Shown here: positions 42,984-45,451 of the stretch, one piece after another | How positions within the stretch are numbered: the first letter of the stretch is position 1 | Layout of the letters: each line of letters begins with the position of its first letter | Source: Dehalococcoidia bacterium | GTDB lineage: Bacteria > Chloroflexota > Dehalococcoidia > Dehalococcoidales > JAUXAP01 | NCBI GenBank assembly: GCA_030619865.1 | Contig: JAUXAP010000007.1 | Coordinates: 1 to 45,451, forward strand | Direction of reading: 5' to 3' | Length of the DNA stretch: 45,451 bases | Program-made: the position numbers and the translations under genes | Notes under the pieces: generated by a model | Seen by the model: the letters and a program-made list of their open reading frames with translations, nothing else | The model's database searches: none | What the model was told of the DNA's origin: nothing

Positions 42984-44006
42984 ATGACTAAGAAGATAAA
43001 TAAAAGGGATATAGGTAAGCTCCTTACCCAGTGGAATCAGGAATTTGCCATATTCGTGCCATCCAAGGAAGGTGATACCACCAAAATGACTAGTTGGGAC
43101 GGTAAGGACGTTAGCTTCCTTGATTGGTATAGAAATACAGTCATACCCCCCAAGGCGAGCTTCTTCCCTCCCTTAGAAGAAATGTTCCACTTTCAAAAAA
43201 ATAAGGGGAGCTATGATTTAGAACTTCCTGCCTCTGATGGCCAAAAGAAGCTTATTTTTGGTATTCGTCCCTGCGATGCTAAAGCTCTGGCTATTCTAGA
43301 TATGATCTTTAAGGATGCCTATGAGGACCCCTATTACCTGTCCAAGAGGGAAAATACCGTCTTGGTCGGGCTGGGGTGCACTAATCCCTATGACAGCTGC
43401 TTTTGCACCTCTCTGGGAAGCAACCCCTCCGACTCGGCTAATGTTGACATAATGCTCACTGATATAGGCGACCAGTTTTTGATGGAAGCAATTACTGATA
43501 AGGGCAAAAGCCTAATAGCCAACACCAGCGGACTAGACGATGCTACTGAGGCTGACGAAGCCAGAGCCAAAGAAGCACAAGAGACATCCTATCGTAAGGT
43601 AACCAAAAGAGTAGATACCAAGGATATCGAGGAAAGGCTATTATCCTGTTTCGAGGACCAAGACTACTGGGAGAAAGTAACCGCCAAGTGCATAAGCTGT
43701 GGCATCTGTACTTTTCTTTGTCCTACCTGCTACTGCTTCGATATTAATGATGAGCTAGTTAAACGGCAAGGGGTAAGATTCAGGAGCTGGGATAGCTGTG
43801 CCCTGCCTATCTATACCAAGATGCCAATGGAAAACCCGCGAGAGGAGAAATGGCAGCGAGTAAGGCAAAAAGTGTGTCATAAATATGAATTCTACCCAAT
43901 GAACTTTGATGTTATTGCCTGTACTGGCTGCGGACGGTGCATTCGCCAATGCCCGGTTAACTGGGATATTACCCAGATACTAGCCAGCTTGCCAGTCAAG
44001 GTATAG
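42984..44006 (+). CDS. flxB: FlxB-like protein (sulfhydrogenase beta / AsrA-type iron-sulfur subunit)
   Basis: The 340-residue protein resembles the beta subunit of cytoplasmic sulfhydrogenases and anaerobic sulfite reductase subunit A. It has FGIRPCDAKALAILD (about 92-106) and CTNPYDSCFCTS near 133-144. Two [4Fe-4S] motifs follow: Cys236/239/242/246 (CISCGICTFLCP), with Cys249 and Cys251 after it, and Cys313/316/319/323 (CTGCGRCIRQCP). It lies between flxC and flxA and should pass electrons to or from the flavin subunit. Confidence 0.87.
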   Translation: MTKKINKRDIGKLLTQWNQEFAIFVPSKEGDTTKMTSWDGKDVSFLDWYRNTVIPPKASFFPPLEEMFHFQKNKGSYDLELPASDGQKKLIFGIRPCDAKALAILDMIFKDAYEDPYYLSKRENTVLVGLGCTNPYDSCFCTSLGSNPSDSANVDIMLTDIGDQFLMEAITDKGKSLIANTSGLDDATEADEARAKEAQETSYRKVTKRVDTKDIEERLLSCFEDQDYWEKVTAKCISCGICTFLCPTCYCFDINDELVKRQGVRFRSWDSCALPIYTKMPMENPREEKWQRVRQKVCHKYEFYPMNFDVIACTGCGRCIRQCPVNWDITQILASLPVKV

Positions 44007-44025
44007 CTTAAACGGAAAGGTAAAA

Positions 44026-44898
44026 ATGCCAGTTATTGATATTAGTCACAGAAAGAAATTCCTTGCCAAAGGGAATGTTTACCTCCCACATATAGTAGTA
44101 ATAGAGAAAATAATTGACGAAACCCCTACTGTCAGAACTTTCCACTTCAATTTCAAAGATGAGAAGTTACGGAAAGAGTTCACCTTTGAATCAGGGCAGT
44201 TTGCTGAGTTTTCGGTTTTCGGTATTGGCGAAGCTCCCTTCTGTATTTCCTCCAGTCCAACCCGAAGCGGCCACCTAGAGTTTGCCGTGCAACGGGTAGG
44301 AAGAGTAACTAATGCCTTGCATCGGCTTGGCGTTGGTGCCGAGATAGGTTGCCGAGGCCCATATGGCAATAGCTTCCCTCTTGATTTCTTGCAGAGTAAA
44401 AACCTGGTTTTTATTGCCGGCGGCATTGGCTTAGCCCCACTGAGAGCCTTAATCTGGAATGTCATAGACAACAGGGACAAGTATAAAAATATAGACATTA
44501 TTTATGGAGCTCGTAGTCCAGCCGACCTATGCTTCAGGTATGACCTGGATTCGTGGAACAAGGATAAAACGGTAAATATAGTAACTACTGTTGACAAAGG
44601 TGATGAAAGCTGGACGGGAAGAGAGGGCTTCGTTCCTCAGGTATTGGAACAGGTGGCACCCTCAGCCACAAAAGCAGTAGCTATCGTTTGCGGACCGCCG
44701 ATTATGATACGATTTACCTTCCCCGTCTTAGAAAAACTAGGCTTTACCCCAAAACAAGTGATAACTACCCTGGAAAAAAGAATGAAGTGTGGCATAGGTA
44801 AGTGTGGGCGATGCAATATTGGTAATCTCTACGTATGCCGTGATGGACCGGTATTCTCCTATGCTCAGATTAAGAACTTCATCTCAAGCGAGTATTAG
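44026..44898 (+). CDS. flxA: FlxA-like FAD/NAD(P)-binding reductase (sulfhydrogenase gamma / AsrB-type)
   Basis: The 290-residue protein belongs to the ferredoxin-NADP reductase-like group seen in sulfhydrogenase gamma, AsrB and PyrK. FCISSSP (about 66-72) is the FAD motif, FIAGGIGLAPLRALI (about 127-141) the NAD(P)-binding loop, and CGPPIM near 225-230 is conserved. A C-terminal [2Fe-2S] motif (CGIGKCGRCNIG...YVC) follows. It should oxidise or reduce NAD(P)H and feed the iron-sulfur partners. Its stop is 9 bases from the convergent hdrA stop. Confidence 0.9.
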   Translation: MPVIDISHRKKFLAKGNVYLPHIVVIEKIIDETPTVRTFHFNFKDEKLRKEFTFESGQFAEFSVFGIGEAPFCISSSPTRSGHLEFAVQRVGRVTNALHRLGVGAEIGCRGPYGNSFPLDFLQSKNLVFIAGGIGLAPLRALIWNVIDNRDKYKNIDIIYGARSPADLCFRYDLDSWNKDKTVNIVTTVDKGDESWTGREGFVPQVLEQVAPSATKAVAIVCGPPIMIRFTFPVLEKLGFTPKQVITTLEKRMKCGIGKCGRCNIGNLYVCRDGPVFSYAQIKNFISSEY

Positions 44899-44907
44899 AG
44901 GACACCG

Positions 44908-45451
44908 CTATACCAGCATCCCCTCCATCTCAGCCACGATTTGCTCATTGGTAAAGTGACTAAGGTTTATGGCATGACTGGGGCAACCGCTAACACAGGC
45001 ACCACAGCCCTTACACAAAGCTTCGTTGACCTGACATACCTCCTTCTCCTCATCAAAGGAGATAGCACTGTAGGGGCAAACAAGTTCACAAATCCTGCAG
45101 CCAGAACAGATTCTTTCATCAATAACGGCGGTGGCTGCCTCAATCTCCACCGTACCTTTGCTAATCATAGCCAGAACCTCGGCAGCAGCGGCTGATGCTT
45201 GAGCTACCGTATCCGGTATGTCCTTTGGTGCCTGACAGCAGCCAACTACAAAGATACCATCACTCATCGTCGCTACCGGGTCTAGCTTGGGATGCTTCTC
45301 CAGAAAGAAACCATCAGCACTGCGACCAATACCAAATAACCGCCCTACTGCCTCAATATCCGATTGTGGCTCTAATGCCACACTCAGAATAACCATATCT
45401 ACCGGTAAACGGCACTGCCGACTGTCTATTTCATACTGAACAATCAGCTTC
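44908..45451 (-). CDS. hdrA: HdrA-type heterodisulfide reductase flavoprotein (partial, N-terminus beyond window)
   Basis: The frame is open from the right edge to TAG at 44908 (about 180 residues). It contains the C-terminal part of HdrA: CRLPVDMVILSVALEPQ, then a flavoprotein tail GIFVVGCCQAPKDIPDTVAQASAAAAEVL, and two ferredoxin motifs (CSGCRICELVCP, CKGCGACVSGCP). HdrA carries the bifurcating FAD in the rest of the protein, which is outside the window. No ATG inside the window is the true start. It is transcribed towards the flx genes, not with them. Confidence 0.92.
   Translation of the reverse strand, partial: KLIVQYEIDSRQCRLPVDMVILSVALEPQSDIEAVGRLFGIGRSADGFFLEKHPKLDPVATMSDGIFVVGCCQAPKDIPDTVAQASAAAAEVLAMISKGTVEIEAATAVIDERICSGCRICELVCPYSAISFDEEKEVCQVNEALCKGCGACVSGCPSHAINLSHFTNEQIVAEMEGMLV

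Overview
The window looks like chromosomal DNA from an anaerobic member of the Chloroflexota, most likely class Dehalococcoidia or a close relative. This is inferred from the gene families, the moderate GC content and the short intergenic gaps. It was not tested against a database. Housekeeping genes for DNA repair, secretion, cofactor synthesis and chromosome handling are mixed with two redox modules typical of ferredoxin- and H2-based energy metabolism.

Layout. (1) 1-2211: the N-terminal two thirds of a CetZ/FtsZ-like tubulin (minus strand, runs off the left edge), a 500-base intergenic region with a perfect palindrome, a zinc-ribbon/coiled-coil protein, a tRNA-Met(CAT) and an overlooked 54-residue cysteine-rich protein. 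(2) 2354-5320: CorA, a VUT/YhhQ-type transporter, an MBL-fold hydrolase and a Mut7-C protein that seems to start at ATA. (3) 5370-13539: a consensus promoter followed by 14 tightly packed genes in the order of the Pyrococcus mbhA-N operon, encoding a Mrp-antiporter-linked, membrane-bound group 4 [NiFe] hydrogenase. The HycI-type maturation protease lies next door on the other strand. (4) 14196-20932: nnr (NAD(P)HX repair), coaX, coaBC, valS and a universal stress protein. (5) 20952-30882, minus strand: an SDR oxidoreductase, then a long run transcribed as prs, secA, a three-gene cassette (small zinc protein, possible winged-helix protein, GHKL ATPase), an 80-residue hypothetical, polX and a 239-residue hypothetical. 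(6) 31014-35444: family 4 uracil-DNA glycosylase, RNase J and FtsK/SpoIIIE. (7) 35499-41436, minus strand: acpS, yebC, ruvC, ruvA, a DUF4870-like membrane protein, uvrB, a 49-residue basic protein and a small membrane protein. (8) 41611-45451: an FlxD/C/B/A-like set (MvhD-type protein, two iron-sulfur proteins, an FAD/NAD(P)-binding reductase) converging on the 3' part of an HdrA gene.

How the parts fit. The Mbh complex is expected to oxidise reduced ferredoxin, make H2 and build an ion gradient through its Mrp-like half. The Flx/HdrA set is expected to exchange electrons among NAD(P)H, ferredoxin and a disulfide or similar acceptor by flavin-based bifurcation. Together they would let the cell balance ferredoxin, NAD(P)H and H2. 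The least explained items are the CetZ-like tubulin in a bacterial setting and the zinc-protein/GHKL-ATPase cassette that follows secA.
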